DNA of 43,433 bases from positions 1-43,433 of IMG/VR virus record IMGVR_UViG_3300038701_001358, one strand, 5' to 3'. Positions 1 through 6,992 of the stretch are shown in pieces. This stretch comes from a virus. The position numbers were made by a program, and so were the translations under genes. Each line of letters opens with the position of its first letter. Position 1 is the first letter of the stretch. Below the pieces are notes generated by a model. The model did no database searches. It saw only the letters and a list, made by a program, of their open reading frames with translations, and was not told the origin of the DNA.

Positions 1-2
1 GG

Positions 3-134
3 CTGGCGGACGCCATCCGGGCGAAGTGCTCGGCGCTCGAAGTGATCAGCGAAGAGTACTGCGCATGCGGCAGGCGGCCCGCGGACTGCGACGGAACTCG
101 TCGCGAGTGTCGAGGGCGAAGGGCTGAGCAATGA
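3..134 (+). CDS. C-terminal end of an unknown Cys-rich protein (5' truncated by window)
   Basis: An open frame enters from the window edge and ends at a TGA that overlaps the next ATG in an ATGA junction, which is the standard gene junction in this genome. The visible 43 residues contain a CAC motif followed about 7 and 14 residues later by further Cys residues, so a small metal-binding tail is possible. The N-terminal part is missing and no family is recognised. It is too short to be certain; the ATGA coupling is the main support. Confidence 0.5.
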   Translation: MADAIRAKCSALEVISEEYCACGRRPADCDGTRRECRGRRAEQ

Positions 135-370
135 CCGAAAACACGAAAAACCTAACCGACCGACAAGAAGACGCGCTTCTGTTCCTGCGCCTCTACATCG
201 AGGAGCACGGATGGGCGCCTACGATGCGCGAGATGGCCGTGGGCATGGGCTTCAAGGAGCATTCGACGTTTGCTGTCAAAGGCCTTCTCGACGCCCTTGA
301 GGCGAAGGGCCACATCAAGCGCAAGAAGGGTGCGGGGTCGTCTCGGGCGATCTCGCTGGTGAAGCGATGA
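131..370 (+). CDS. LexA-type winged-helix DNA-binding protein lacking the protease domain
   Basis: The 79-residue protein matches the N-terminal DNA-binding domain of LexA: LTDRQ near residue 8, a hydrophobic helix, the GWAPTMREMA segment around residues 27-36, a recognition-helix region and a basic wing. LexA repressors are about 200 residues with a C-terminal Ser/Lys self-cleaving domain; here the protein ends after the basic wing, so it cannot autocleave. The start is an ATG coupled to the previous stop by ATGA, and its stop overlaps the next gene the same way. Likely role (inferred): a small regulator of phage or SOS-responsive promoters. Family fold is confident, function is not. Confidence 0.85.
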   Translation: MTENTKNLTDRQEDALLFLRLYIEEHGWAPTMREMAVGMGFKEHSTFAVKGLLDALEAKGHIKRKKGAGSSRAISLVKR

Positions 371-582
371 CGCATTTCACGTTTGATGCGGAGATGGTCT
401 GCACGATGTGCGAGGAATCGGCGCGTGTGGTCGTGGTTTCCACGTTCGGCCCGAGTCCAACGAACAGAATCTCAAGCGTATCGTCCGATGAGTTGGAAGC
501 GGCTGGCTGGCTGAACATGGCGACCGTTCATTGGTTCTGCCCCTCATGTCGAAAGGCCCATGTGAAGGGGGGCGGCAAGTGA
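367..582 (+). CDS. small putative zinc-ribbon protein
   Basis: A 71-residue protein with two CxxC pairs, CTMC near residue 12 and CPSC near residue 59, an arrangement typical of zinc ribbons. The start ATG overlaps the upstream stop (ATGA) and the stop overlaps the following GTG, placing it in a run of coupled small genes. A DNA-, RNA- or protein-binding role is plausible but not shown. Confidence 0.7.
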   Translation: MTHFTFDAEMVCTMCEESARVVVVSTFGPSPTNRISSVSSDELEAAGWLNMATVHWFCPSCRKAHVKGGGK

Positions 583-848
583 CCCCCTCAGCACGAGCCG
601 GACGCCCCGTGGCCCAGAATCCCGGCTATAAGGAGGCTGTCGAGCGCTTGGTCCTCATTGGCCTTGCGTGGGGTCGCTCGCCCATGAACATCGCTAGGAA
701 GGGCGCGAATGACCACGTCTTCCCTCATGCGACGGCATATGCTGAGGTGCTCAACGCGCTGAGTCGCCTGGAGGCTCGCGGGCTTGTCGCGGGCAGCAAG
801 TGCCGGGGATATTGGGCGCTTACGGAAGAAGGAGAGAAGGTTGCCTAG
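579..848 (+). CDS. small winged-helix-like protein
   Basis: An 89-residue protein read from a GTG that overlaps the preceding TGA (GTGA), behind a purine-rich AAGGGGGGC ribosome site. A longer in-frame ATG lies 48 bases upstream but falls inside the previous gene, so the GTG is preferred. The C-terminal half (LSRLEARGLVAG, then YWALTEEG) looks like the last helix and wing of a MarR/PadR-type domain, in which the wing often ends in xLTxxG. Probable DNA-binding accessory protein; the target is unknown. Confidence 0.65.
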   Translation: MTPSARAGRPVAQNPGYKEAVERLVLIGLAWGRSPMNIARKGANDHVFPHATAYAEVLNALSRLEARGLVAGSKCRGYWALTEEGEKVA

Positions 849-1419
849 GGAACTCATCGCCAGCACCCTGGCCGCGTTCGTGCTCTTCGGCGCCGTCGCG
901 GTCCATTCGCAGGGCCCGGCAGACTGGGACGCGCTGGCCATCGCACGCCTTGCGGTCAACGAAGCCGGATTCGAGCCCACGGACGACATCGCCGGCATCT
1001 ACGCCGTGGTTGCCCGTCGCGCTCGCCTCTCTGGCATCAGCATTGATTCGGCGGCGCGTATCCAGTCGCCTCGGGTCTACACGCGGAGGCGTTGTGAGGC
1101 CGGGGAGAGGTCGACGCGAGAGCGGCCGTGCAGGCGTCGACGTCTCTACGTGCCGTTCTTGCCGTTTGACGGCCACCGTCCCAGGCGCTGGCCCCGTCGA
1201 ATGGAGTGGCCCCGGGATAAGTGGATGGCGTTGCTTGCGCGGGCTCAGCGGCTTGTGAGCGGCCAGGAGTCGCACGGATGCTCAGAGGAGCCGAGGTGGT
1301 GGGGCGGCCCCGTCGTCGATCGCGCGAGCATTGACAGAAACATCGCGAATGGTACATGGCATATCGTGGACTGCGGGCGCACGGAGAACGTGTTCTTGGC
1401 GCCTGGAAGGGGTGAGTGA
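841..1419 (+). CDS. secreted muramidase/transglycosylase-like protein
   Basis: Read from TTG 841, which follows AAGGAGAGAAGG, giving 192 residues. Residues 5-22 form a hydrophobic signal or anchor segment, so export is expected. The following LAIARLAVNEAGFE segment, with Glu in a helix, and the C-terminal WGGP...DCG segment resemble the catalytic Glu region and the end of small phage lysozyme/SleB-like proteins. The middle is rich in Arg. The next genes include a TIM-barrel glycosidase-like protein, so this could be half of a lysis pair. The start is uncertain because an in-frame ATG exists at 784. The enzyme assignment is by motif resemblance only. Confidence 0.5.
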   Translation: MPRELIASTLAAFVLFGAVAVHSQGPADWDALAIARLAVNEAGFEPTDDIAGIYAVVARRARLSGISIDSAARIQSPRVYTRRRCEAGERSTRERPCRRRRLYVPFLPFDGHRPRRWPRRMEWPRDKWMALLARAQRLVSGQESHGCSEEPRWWGGPVVDRASIDRNIANGTWHIVDCGRTENVFLAPGRGE

Positions 1420-1658
1420 TGACCGAAGGCGAGAAGATGGTTTGGGCTGCGGCGTTTGTGGCCAGGCTGAACAGGTACCGAGACGAGCCGCCGCCTCCGA
1501 ATACTAGCGCGGAGGAGAAAGGCGCTGAGGCATCGGACGCTGCGTGGGCGGCCGTCTACATTATGCGAAGGGCTCTCAGCGAAACCGATGAACAGTACCT
1601 TGGACGCCCTGACGCCTTCATCCTTCATCAGATGATGGTGAGCGGAGAGTCAGAATGA
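1419..1658 (+). CDS. hypothetical protein
   Basis: A 79-residue protein starting at an ATG that shares a base with the previous stop (TGATG); a GTG three bases earlier is an alternative. It is helical in character with an acidic, Pro-rich loop near residues 24-35. Its last codons overlap the next gene (ATGA). No family is recognised; it sits between two putative cell-wall enzymes, which hints at but does not prove a lysis-related role. Confidence 0.65.
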   Translation: MTEGEKMVWAAAFVARLNRYRDEPPPPNTSAEEKGAEASDAAWAAVYIMRRALSETDEQYLGRPDAFILHQMMVSGESE

Positions 1659-2863
1659 CCATCAGCAAAGACGGCAAGTCGCTTCCGGAAATACTGGAAG
1701 ATCGCGCAAGGGCCATGCGCGCGGAGCGGCCGTGGCCCGAGGCCTTCGACGCGTCGTGCGCGGAGTTTCAGGCCATCGAGGCCGAAGAGGAACTTGCGCA
1801 GGCGCATTCGGAGGCCACCGAGGCGACTCGCGGGGAACGCGAAATCGAGCGCGCCTCTTACGACTGGCTGACAATGGATATTTTCGACGCGAAGAAAAAT
1901 ATGTCAGAGGAAGATGCAATCGCTCACGCAAGGTCGCTCGTTGGCGACGACTTCGCCCACAACGTCACCGAACTGCCCCCCACGGGCCTCGGCTTCTACA
2001 TTCGCGACCTGACGCGCTACTTCCGCGCCAAGTGGCCGCCCAAGAAGCTGGCCAAGTATTTGGCCGACCACGGCACCAAGCATGCCTACCTCTTGGCGTG
2101 CTGGCAGGACCACAAGGGCCACCGCGAGTTCAACGAGAAGCACGCGCCGGCATACGCCGAGGCCTTGGCCGCTGCGGGCATCCGCGTGGGCCTGTGGGGC
2201 TTTCCTCGCCCCGACATGCTCGGTGAGTACGTGGAATCGTTCGCTGAGCGTACCCAGGCGTGCGGCGGCGGCACGATGGACGGCGGCCCCATCTCGACGT
2301 GGCTGCATGACCCCGAGCTGCCCTGGAAGGTCAAGGGCGCCAAGCAACAGGCCCGAGGCCTCCGCGGCCAGGGCGAGGCCATCAAGGGCGACGGCATCAT
2401 CGACTCGTTCGAGGAGCTTCAGGACGCCGCCGAAGACCTCACGTGGCTTGAGGGGCAGGCTCGGCAGTATGAGGGCGTTCCTGACGTCGGCTGGACGTCT
2501 TACGGCATGGCCAAATGGCACCGCATCCCGTATGCGGAGTTCCTGGCGCGCTTCGGATGGGGCTCACCTCAACTCTACTCGGTCAGCCCGGCACAGGTTC
2601 GCCAGGGGCTAGCTCAGTGGCGTGAGCTTGGGGCTCAGGCGTTGCTCCCCAGCGTACCCGTCTTCGGCAAGAACTCGGGCGCTCGCCTGACGCATCACCT
2701 CAACGCCTTCGTGCCGCAGTCGCGCGCGTTCGATGACGAGGGCTCGCCCGTCGAGATGCCGAAGATTGGCGGCGTCGTCGTCTGGTCGTTCCACACGTCG
2801 CAGATTCAGCACGGCGAGATGCGGCAGCTGCATGCGTTTGCGGAGAGGCAGGGGTGGGCGTGA
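1655..2863 (+). CDS. TIM-barrel glycoside-hydrolase-like protein, possible endolysin
   Basis: A 402-residue protein. The first ~100 residues are charged and helical. From about residue 135 a series of hydrophobic strand-turn-helix units follows (YLLACWQD, RVGLWGFPRP, GGPISTWLHDPELPW, GWTSYGMAKWH, PQLYSV, LLPSVPVFG, VVVWSFH), the pattern of a (beta/alpha)8 barrel. The Asp-x-Glu pair in HDPELPW sits where GH25- and GH18-like enzymes carry catalytic acids. Starts at an ATGA overlap. Following the exported muramidase-like gene, it may be the peptidoglycan-degrading enzyme of the phage, but a sugar-modifying role is also possible. Fold is moderately sure; substrate is inferred. Confidence 0.65.
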   Translation: MTISKDGKSLPEILEDRARAMRAERPWPEAFDASCAEFQAIEAEEELAQAHSEATEATRGEREIERASYDWLTMDIFDAKKNMSEEDAIAHARSLVGDDFAHNVTELPPTGLGFYIRDLTRYFRAKWPPKKLAKYLADHGTKHAYLLACWQDHKGHREFNEKHAPAYAEALAAAGIRVGLWGFPRPDMLGEYVESFAERTQACGGGTMDGGPISTWLHDPELPWKVKGAKQQARGLRGQGEAIKGDGIIDSFEELQDAAEDLTWLEGQARQYEGVPDVGWTSYGMAKWHRIPYAEFLARFGWGSPQLYSVSPAQVRQGLAQWRELGAQALLPSVPVFGKNSGARLTHHLNAFVPQSRAFDDEGSPVEMPKIGGVVVWSFHTSQIQHGEMRQLHAFAERQGWA

Positions 2864-3312
2864 GCAACGACAAGTTCAAGGAGTTAGAGGCTCGCGTTGA
2901 GGCCATGAGCGATGATGAAAAGGCCGATTTGCTTGCGAAAATCGGAATGGCCATCGGCGAGATCGACATGGCTGAGTCGCCTGACGAGGTGAAAAAGCCC
3001 GCAAGTGTCACCAAGCTGTTCGGGGGCGGGCGCCACCCAAGCGGCGCTCAGTACGCGAATCGGATTGACCGAATTTCCCGGTCTGTGCGCGCAAGCGAAT
3101 GCACGGCGTTCATCTTCGTAGGCGTCATGGGCGATGGCGAGGTCGTGAGCGGCTCGTGCTGGATTCCCAACGAGGACTCCACGGGTCCCATGTATCCTGA
3201 AGCGGCTTCTCTATGCGCCACCGTGGCAAGTTCGGCCGCTGACGTGTTCGCCCAGGACGTCTGGCACACGGTTCACAAGAGCATCCGAGATGAGGAGGGC
3301 CTCAATGACTGA
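2860..3312 (+). CDS. hypothetical protein
   Basis: Read from the GTG overlapping the previous stop (GTGA), giving 150 residues; a second GTG six bases upstream is possible. The first 50 residues form an acidic helix-rich arm, and the rest is an alpha/beta domain with a hydrophobic strand AFIFVGVMG. No known family is recognised. It is the last gene of the first coupled cluster; about 80 noncoding bases separate it from the Thg1-like gene. Confidence 0.6.
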   Translation: MSNDKFKELEARVEAMSDDEKADLLAKIGMAIGEIDMAESPDEVKKPASVTKLFGGGRHPSGAQYANRIDRISRSVRASECTAFIFVGVMGDGEVVSGSCWIPNEDSTGPMYPEAASLCATVASSAADVFAQDVWHTVHKSIRDEEGLND

Positions 3313-3393
3313 CGTAGATTGGGTCTGGCCCCGCCGCTAGCCAGCGTGCTATACAGCGCCTGCGCAAGTGGGTGTGATTTGAAGGAGGAGAAG

Positions 3394-4125
3394 ATGGAGA
3401 GGAGTTCTTTGGGAGATCGCATGAAGGCCTACGAGACGGCTTCAAGAAGCGTTCTGGTGCCACGGATGCCGGTCATCGTGCGAGTGGACGGCAAAGCGTT
3501 CCACACGTACACGCGCAGCCTATCAAGACCATGGTCGGAAGAGTTGATGCTCGTCATGGACACAACAGCGGCCCAGCTGTGCTCCGAAGTGGACGGGGCG
3601 ATCGGCGCCTACGTTCAGAGCGACGAGATTTCGATACTCATCCATCCGTATCGTTCGTATGAGCAACAGCCGTGGTTCAGGGGGCAGATTCAGAAGGTGG
3701 TGAGCGTCACGGCATCCATAGCCTCGGCCACGTTCACGGCGTTCTCCCCAGACATCTTCGGCGAGGTGCGCCCGGCCTACTTCGACTCCCGCGCCTTTGT
3801 GCTCCCTGAAAAGGAGGTGTGCAACTACTTCATCTGGAGGCAACAGGACTGGGAGCGCAATAGCGTGCAGATGCTAGCCCGATCAATGTTCTCCCACAAA
3901 TCATTACATGGCAAGGGGCGCCGGGATATCTTGCCCATGTGCCATGACGCGGGGCAGCCATGGGGAGACCTTCCCACATATCTGAAGCGTGGGCGATGTG
4001 TCGTCAGGGAGAAGTTCGAGCACGAAGACGGCACGACTCGCAATCGATGGGTGGTCGATCGGGAGATCCCAATCTTCAAGGAAGATCGTCGATTCTGGGA
4101 ACGGCACTTCGAGTCGGAGGAATGA
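3394..4125 (+). CDS. Thg1-like 3'-5' nucleotidyltransferase (tRNA-His guanylyltransferase family)
   Basis: A 243-residue protein. The family adds nucleotides to RNA 5' ends in the 3'-to-5' direction: G-1 of tRNA-His in eukaryotic Thg1, and repair of truncated tRNA 5' ends in bacterial and archaeal Thg1-like proteins. The metal-binding residues are present: Asp in VRVDGKAFHTYTR (about residue 33) and Asp-Glu in QSDEISILI. The segment WRQQDWERN...RSMFSHK aligns with the Thg1 WRQ region, but the eukaryotic HINNLYN motif is replaced by ERNSVQM, as in Thg1-like proteins. The start is the ATG behind GAAGGAGG; an upstream in-frame ATG (3319) would add unrelated residues. TATACA at 3350-3355 could be a -10. 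No tRNA gene is seen nearby. Confidence 0.92.
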   Translation: MERSSLGDRMKAYETASRSVLVPRMPVIVRVDGKAFHTYTRSLSRPWSEELMLVMDTTAAQLCSEVDGAIGAYVQSDEISILIHPYRSYEQQPWFRGQIQKVVSVTASIASATFTAFSPDIFGEVRPAYFDSRAFVLPEKEVCNYFIWRQQDWERNSVQMLARSMFSHKSLHGKGRRDILPMCHDAGQPWGDLPTYLKRGRCVVREKFEHEDGTTRNRWVVDREIPIFKEDRRFWERHFESEE

Positions 4126-4406
4126 TGGACAAGGCATATGAACTAGGAGAGGCGCATGGGCTGCTCGCGCGAACGTTTCCAGAGCTAACGTTCCGAGAGT
4201 TCACGCTTGAACTCAGGCGCCGTCGCTGGATTAGCGCGTCTGAAAAGTGGCCGTTCGCTCTGAGGCGTGGCGCGCAATACGGGTACGTCGTTGACCGCGG
4301 GAAAGTGCATGAGTGGTTTTTTGGTCAACCGTATACGCAACAACAGGCGCACCTCACCAGCAAGGGCCTACAGAAGTGCGCTGACATCTTCGGGGAGCTG
4401 ACGTGA
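4122..4406 (+). CDS. KilAC-like antirepressor C-terminal domain protein
   Basis: A 94-residue protein starting at tandem ATGs overlapping the Thg1-like stop. The pattern (helix with LGEAHGLLARTFPELTFREF, a short RRRRWI strand, a Tyr-rich stretch, then THLTSKG-like HLTSKGLQKCADIF) resembles the KilAC/ANT domain at the C-terminus of phage antirepressors, where a late T-x-KG turn precedes the last helix. Antirepressors normally have an N-terminal BRO or Rha domain, absent here. It could bind DNA on its own. Family assignment is moderate. Confidence 0.6.
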   Translation: MMDKAYELGEAHGLLARTFPELTFREFTLELRRRRWISASEKWPFALRRGAQYGYVVDRGKVHEWFFGQPYTQQQAHLTSKGLQKCADIFGELT

Positions 4407-4552
4407 GACTAGACCCCATCATTGCCCTAGCCATCGCCTTCCTGATGGCCGCTATCCCCGAAATCGTGCGTCCGCCAGAAAAGTTCTTGCGCAAGTGCGC
4501 AGCATATGGCATCAAGGGTGGGCGCTGTTGGCGCGGAAGGAGTGAGCGATGA
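4403..4552 (+). CDS. small single-span membrane protein
   Basis: A 49-residue frame begins at a GTG overlapping the previous stop (GTGA) and ends in a TGA overlapping the next ATG (ATGA); coupling on both sides strongly supports it as a real gene. Residues 5-18 (IIALAIAFLMAAIP) are hydrophobic enough for one membrane span, followed by a basic tail with two Cys. No family is recognised. Confidence 0.7.
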   Translation: MRLDPIIALAIAFLMAAIPEIVRPPEKFLRKCAAYGIKGGRCWRGRSER

Positions 4553-4794
4553 AGTCAGATATTACGGTAACGTCCCATTTGAACAACGAGTGGGAGCAAG
4601 GCGATGTTGTGATCGACGGGGACGACGACGTTTTCATTCGAGTCCGCTCGACGAGCGGCGTTGTAGGATGGGTGTGCCTTGCTTCTCCTCTAGGGTCATC
4701 GACCGTCGGGATTATGTCGCCAGATGACGAAACTACTTTCATTCAACCCGTGCGAAAGGTTGAAGATCCAGTCATCGTAGGGGCCGCCAAGTGA
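4549..4794 (+). CDS. hypothetical protein
   Basis: An 81-residue, beta-rich protein with an acidic turn (DGDDD) and a GWVCLASPLG strand, compatible with a small SH3- or OB-like barrel. Start and stop overlap both neighbours by four bases. No family is recognised. Confidence 0.7.
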   Translation: MKSDITVTSHLNNEWEQGDVVIDGDDDVFIRVRSTSGVVGWVCLASPLGSSTVGIMSPDDETTFIQPVRKVEDPVIVGAAK

Positions 4795-5042
4795 CCCTGT
4801 CCCCCAAGCAAGCCCGCGTGCTCCTAGAGCTTTGCCGCCTGGCCGCACGCAGCCCTTCGTTCGAGCACCTGGCCCGTACGCCGGAGTTCGGCAAAATCTA
4901 CGCCCTGGCCCGCGCCCTCGTTGAGAAGGGCGAAGCGGAAGGCGGCATAGGTCGCTCGGCGCTTCACCCGCCGCGTGCTCGCGCGAAGCCGGTCGGCGCG
5001 TTCTTCGGCATCGTTCCTGGCGGGTCGAGGAGCGATCGATGA
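4791..5042 (+). CDS. hypothetical protein
   Basis: An 83-residue protein from a GTG overlapping the preceding stop. The N-terminal 50 residues are amphipathic helices (KQARVLLELCRLAARSP); the C-terminal third is basic and Pro/Gly-rich. Coupled to both neighbours. Function unknown. Confidence 0.6.
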   Translation: MTLSPKQARVLLELCRLAARSPSFEHLARTPEFGKIYALARALVEKGEAEGGIGRSALHPPRARAKPVGAFFGIVPGGSRSDR

Positions 5043-5236
5043 TGCGCCGATACGACTGCCGAACAGGAGTGGACAAGGGATACCTGAAGGTGTCCCATTG
5101 GATGGGCGGATGCGCCTCGGTCTCCCTTCACTCGGAGGGCAAGATTGAGAACATGTGCGTGATCGTCGCCAAGGAAGACATCCCCGACCTGATCGACACG
5201 CTGCGCGCCATCTCGTGCATGTGTGGCGTTGAGTGA
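5039..5236 (+). CDS. hypothetical protein
   Basis: A 65-residue protein with ATGs at 5039 and 5042; the first overlaps the previous stop. It has beta strands (YLKVSHW, CVIVAK) and a final helix with DLIDTLRAI, and four Cys in the C-terminal half. No known family is recognised. Confidence 0.65.
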   Translation: MMRRYDCRTGVDKGYLKVSHWMGGCASVSLHSEGKIENMCVIVAKEDIPDLIDTLRAISCMCGVE

Positions 5237-5252
5237 CAGGAAAGGCAAGGAA

Positions 5253-5642
5253 ATGAACATCGAAGAGAAGATTGAAGAGGCCAAGGCGCTCTTGGCTGAC
5301 CTTGAGCTGATCGCAGAAATGCAAAAGGCCAAGGTCGCCAGAGCGAAATGCGAAGGCGACTACTTCGTGGTCTGCACGAAGGCGCGCGGCGTGTTCTGCG
5401 GATTTTGTGAGGACCCCGATGCGCGGCCTTTGACGCTGACGCGATCTCGACAAGTGTTGTACTGGTCGAAGGGCACCGGAGGATGGCTTGGCATTGCGGA
5501 AAGCGGCCCGGCTGACGGGTCGCGAATCAGCAAGGAGCTTTCCACGTCGCTCGTGTTGGAAGGCGTAACTGCCGTGGCTCAATGCACTGACGACGCTCAG
5601 CGCGTGATTCGGGAGTTTGAGGATGCCGGAAGCGATGGCTGA
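5253..5642 (+). CDS. DUF6948-like protein
   Basis: A 129-residue protein from ATG 5253 behind AAGGCAAGGAA. After a 35-residue helix, the segment FVVCTKARGVFCGF, then LTLTRSRQVLYW, then LVLEGVTAVAQCTDDAQRVI, follows the order seen in the DUF6948 family of small phage and bacterial proteins (Y/F-V-x-GVFxG, LxxARxxxYW, and a C-terminal strand ending in the start of a helix). The biochemical role of that family is unknown to me. Its last bases overlap the Gly-Tyr-Asp gene. Confidence 0.65.
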   Translation: MNIEEKIEEAKALLADLELIAEMQKAKVARAKCEGDYFVVCTKARGVFCGFCEDPDARPLTLTRSRQVLYWSKGTGGWLGIAESGPADGSRISKELSTSLVLEGVTAVAQCTDDAQRVIREFEDAGSDG

Positions 5643-5784
5643 CCTGGATTGGGCGTCTGCTGATTCCGGCTACGGCGACGGCGACGGCTACGGCGACGGC
5701 GACGGCTACGGCGACGGCGACGGCTACGGCTACGGCTCCGGCTACGTCGACGGCTCCGGCTACGGCTCCGGCTACGTCGACTGA
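5635..5784 (+). CDS. tiny Gly/Tyr/Asp repeat protein
   Basis: A 49-residue frame starts at ATG 5635, overlapping the end of the DUF6948-like gene. After MADLDWASADS it consists of GYGDGD repeats, then GYGYGSGYVD and GSGYGSGYVD. The repeats are almost entirely GGC, TAC and GAC codons. Low-complexity Gly/Tyr proteins of this kind are predicted to be disordered and may phase-separate or coat surfaces; no function is established here. The coupled start and clean stop support a real gene. Confidence 0.6.
   Translation: MADLDWASADSGYGDGDGYGDGDGYGDGDGYGYGSGYVDGSGYGSGYVD
5668..5721 (+). repeat. three perfect 18-bp tandem repeats (GGCTACGGCGACGGCGAC)
   Basis: Three adjacent copies encode GYGDGD each; related degenerate units continue to 5781. 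Such arrays change copy number by slippage, so length variation between related phages is expected. Confidence 0.85.
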
Positions 5785-5821
5785 CGACACGGGCCAACCT
5801 GCACCAAAGCGCCCCGTGTCT

Positions 5822-5865
5822 GCCCCCATCCTGGCGATTGCGTCGGGGTGGGGGCGCCCCTTTTT
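5822..5865 (+). terminator. putative intrinsic terminator
   Basis: GCCCCCATCC pairs with GGGGTGGGGGC (one wobble) around a 14-base loop, followed shortly by TTTTT. It separates the first gene cluster from the next promoter. Confidence 0.5.
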
Positions 5866-5871
5866 CTGGGC

Positions 5872-5877
5872 TATGCT
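5872..5877 (+). promoter_or_regulatory. -10-like hexamer TATGCT with SD-containing leader
   Basis: TATGCT lies directly after the terminator T-run. Predicted transcription starts about 6-7 bases downstream, giving a leader of roughly 30 bases with GAGGAG before ATG 5917. No good -35 is visible. Confidence 0.45.
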
Positions 5878-5916
5878 TTCCCCGCTGGGGCGCAAGACTC
5901 TGGCGAGGAGAGACAA

Positions 5917-6273
5917 ATGGATACGACTGTGAAGATCAATGGCTTTCGCTATGGGCAGCCCAACTCGGACTTTTCGCTTTTTGAAGGCGGCTACACGTGG
6001 GACGACAAGCCGCACAGTGACGCTCCCAGCGCATACGAGCTGGCGCTACGCATGGTGTTCCGAGACGAGAAGCAGGAGCGTACCTACTTCATCCTGTACA
6101 TGAACGAAGAGATCGCGAACGCTGAGCTTTCCATGGCCGTATCAGAGGTCCATCGCGCGATCGCTGCCGGAGAACCCGTAATGATTGAGTCAAACGGGTC
6201 GGCCTCCACGCGCAGGTATTCCCTGGCCGCGGGGCACGTGCGTGAGGTGTGGCCCTATTCGGGCGAGGGCTGA
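5917..6273 (+). CDS. hypothetical protein
   Basis: A 118-residue protein; ATG 5917 is preferred because GAGGAG precedes it and the longer reading would run into the terminator. It has a beta-rich first half and an alpha/beta second half (YFILYMNEEI, then a long helix with MAVSEVHRAI). No known family. It is the first gene after a terminator and a -10-like element. Confidence 0.65.
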   Translation: MDTTVKINGFRYGQPNSDFSLFEGGYTWDDKPHSDAPSAYELALRMVFRDEKQERTYFILYMNEEIANAELSMAVSEVHRAIAAGEPVMIESNGSASTRRYSLAAGHVREVWPYSGEG

Positions 6274-6291
6274 GCGCTCACCCCAGACCCG

Positions 6292-6300
6292 TGATACGCT
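6292..6300 (+). promoter_or_regulatory. extended -10 TGATACGCT, leaderless start
   Basis: TACGCT ends six bases before ATG 6307 and carries an upstream TGn. No Shine-Dalgarno lies between it and the ATG, so the transcript is predicted to begin at the start codon. Confidence 0.65.
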
Positions 6301-6306
6301 AGCAGC

Positions 6307-6726
6307 ATGAGGAAGACACTTTTCGCGCTCGCGCTACCGCTCATGCTGCTAGCGGGCTGCTCTGCCAACGCGGCGACCGTGCAGGTACGCACCGCAGGCG
6401 CGGCCCACCCGGCCATCCATCAGGCTCACGACGAAATCATTGCGGCTCGTGAGGGCCGCATGACCGGTTGCGTTGAAGAGCACGAGACGCGGCGCGAGGC
6501 CGAGGCCTGCATTCGCGACGTTGAGTCGGATTTCGAGCCTGTGCTCGGCGGCTACGAGATCGCGCGCCTTGCGTATGAAGCCTGGGTCGACGCTGCCGAA
6601 CGCGCAGTGCGTGACGGCGAAGGCGTCTCGGGCGCTGACGTGGCTGCGGTGGCATTCGCGACCGAATGGGCCAATCTGCTACGCGCGATGAGCGCCCTCG
6701 GCATCAACATGGGAGGTCGTCCGTGA
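6307..6726 (+). CDS. phage lipoprotein
   Basis: A 139-residue protein with a type II signal peptide: MRKT, a hydrophobic core and the lipobox LAGC, so Cys 18 would be lipidated. The mature part is helical and acidic with two further Cys (CVEEHE and ACIRDVE) that could form a disulfide. It could be an outer-membrane component (for example an o-spanin or superinfection-exclusion lipoprotein) or a regulator of adsorption; the sequence does not decide. It starts a unit with a leaderless-type promoter, and the next gene overlaps its stop. Confidence 0.75.
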   Translation: MRKTLFALALPLMLLAGCSANAATVQVRTAGAAHPAIHQAHDEIIAAREGRMTGCVEEHETRREAEACIRDVESDFEPVLGGYEIARLAYEAWVDAAERAVRDGEGVSGADVAAVAFATEWANLLRAMSALGINMGGRP

Positions 6727-6992
6727 ACGAGATTCTACGCACCATCCTCGGCGGCGTTGGCCGTGGCCTCGCCGCACAGCGCTCCATCCCAGGCCCCGTC
6801 GGCGTGGCAAGCCGCATGGGCGGCGCTATCCTGGCCGGCATCATGGACCGACTCGAAAAGGGCGAAACGCCTGAGCAGGTCTTGGCCCGCATCGACGCGG
6901 ACCCGGTTCCGAACATCTTCCTGTCGGCCCAGCAGTCCGACGCACGCATTGAAGAGCTTCTCCGTCAGAAGTTCGAGCACGGAGGCGACTGA
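6723..6992 (+). CDS. hypothetical protein
   Basis: An 89-residue protein from GTG 6723, overlapping the lipoprotein stop (GTGA). It contains a Gly/Ala-rich stretch (residues 8-42) that may be a weak membrane or packing helix, then an amphipathic C-terminus (QQSDARIEELLRQKF). It lies between a lipoprotein and virion-like genes. Function unknown. Confidence 0.65.
   Translation: MNEILRTILGGVGRGLAAQRSIPGPVGVASRMGGAILAGIMDRLEKGETPEQVLARIDADPVPNIFLSAQQSDARIEELLRQKFEHGGD

Noticed and set aside
5527-6015. Minus-strand frame with an Ala-Val repeat
   Set aside because: Complement of the Gly/Tyr/Asp repeat array; it crosses the terminator and a promoter.
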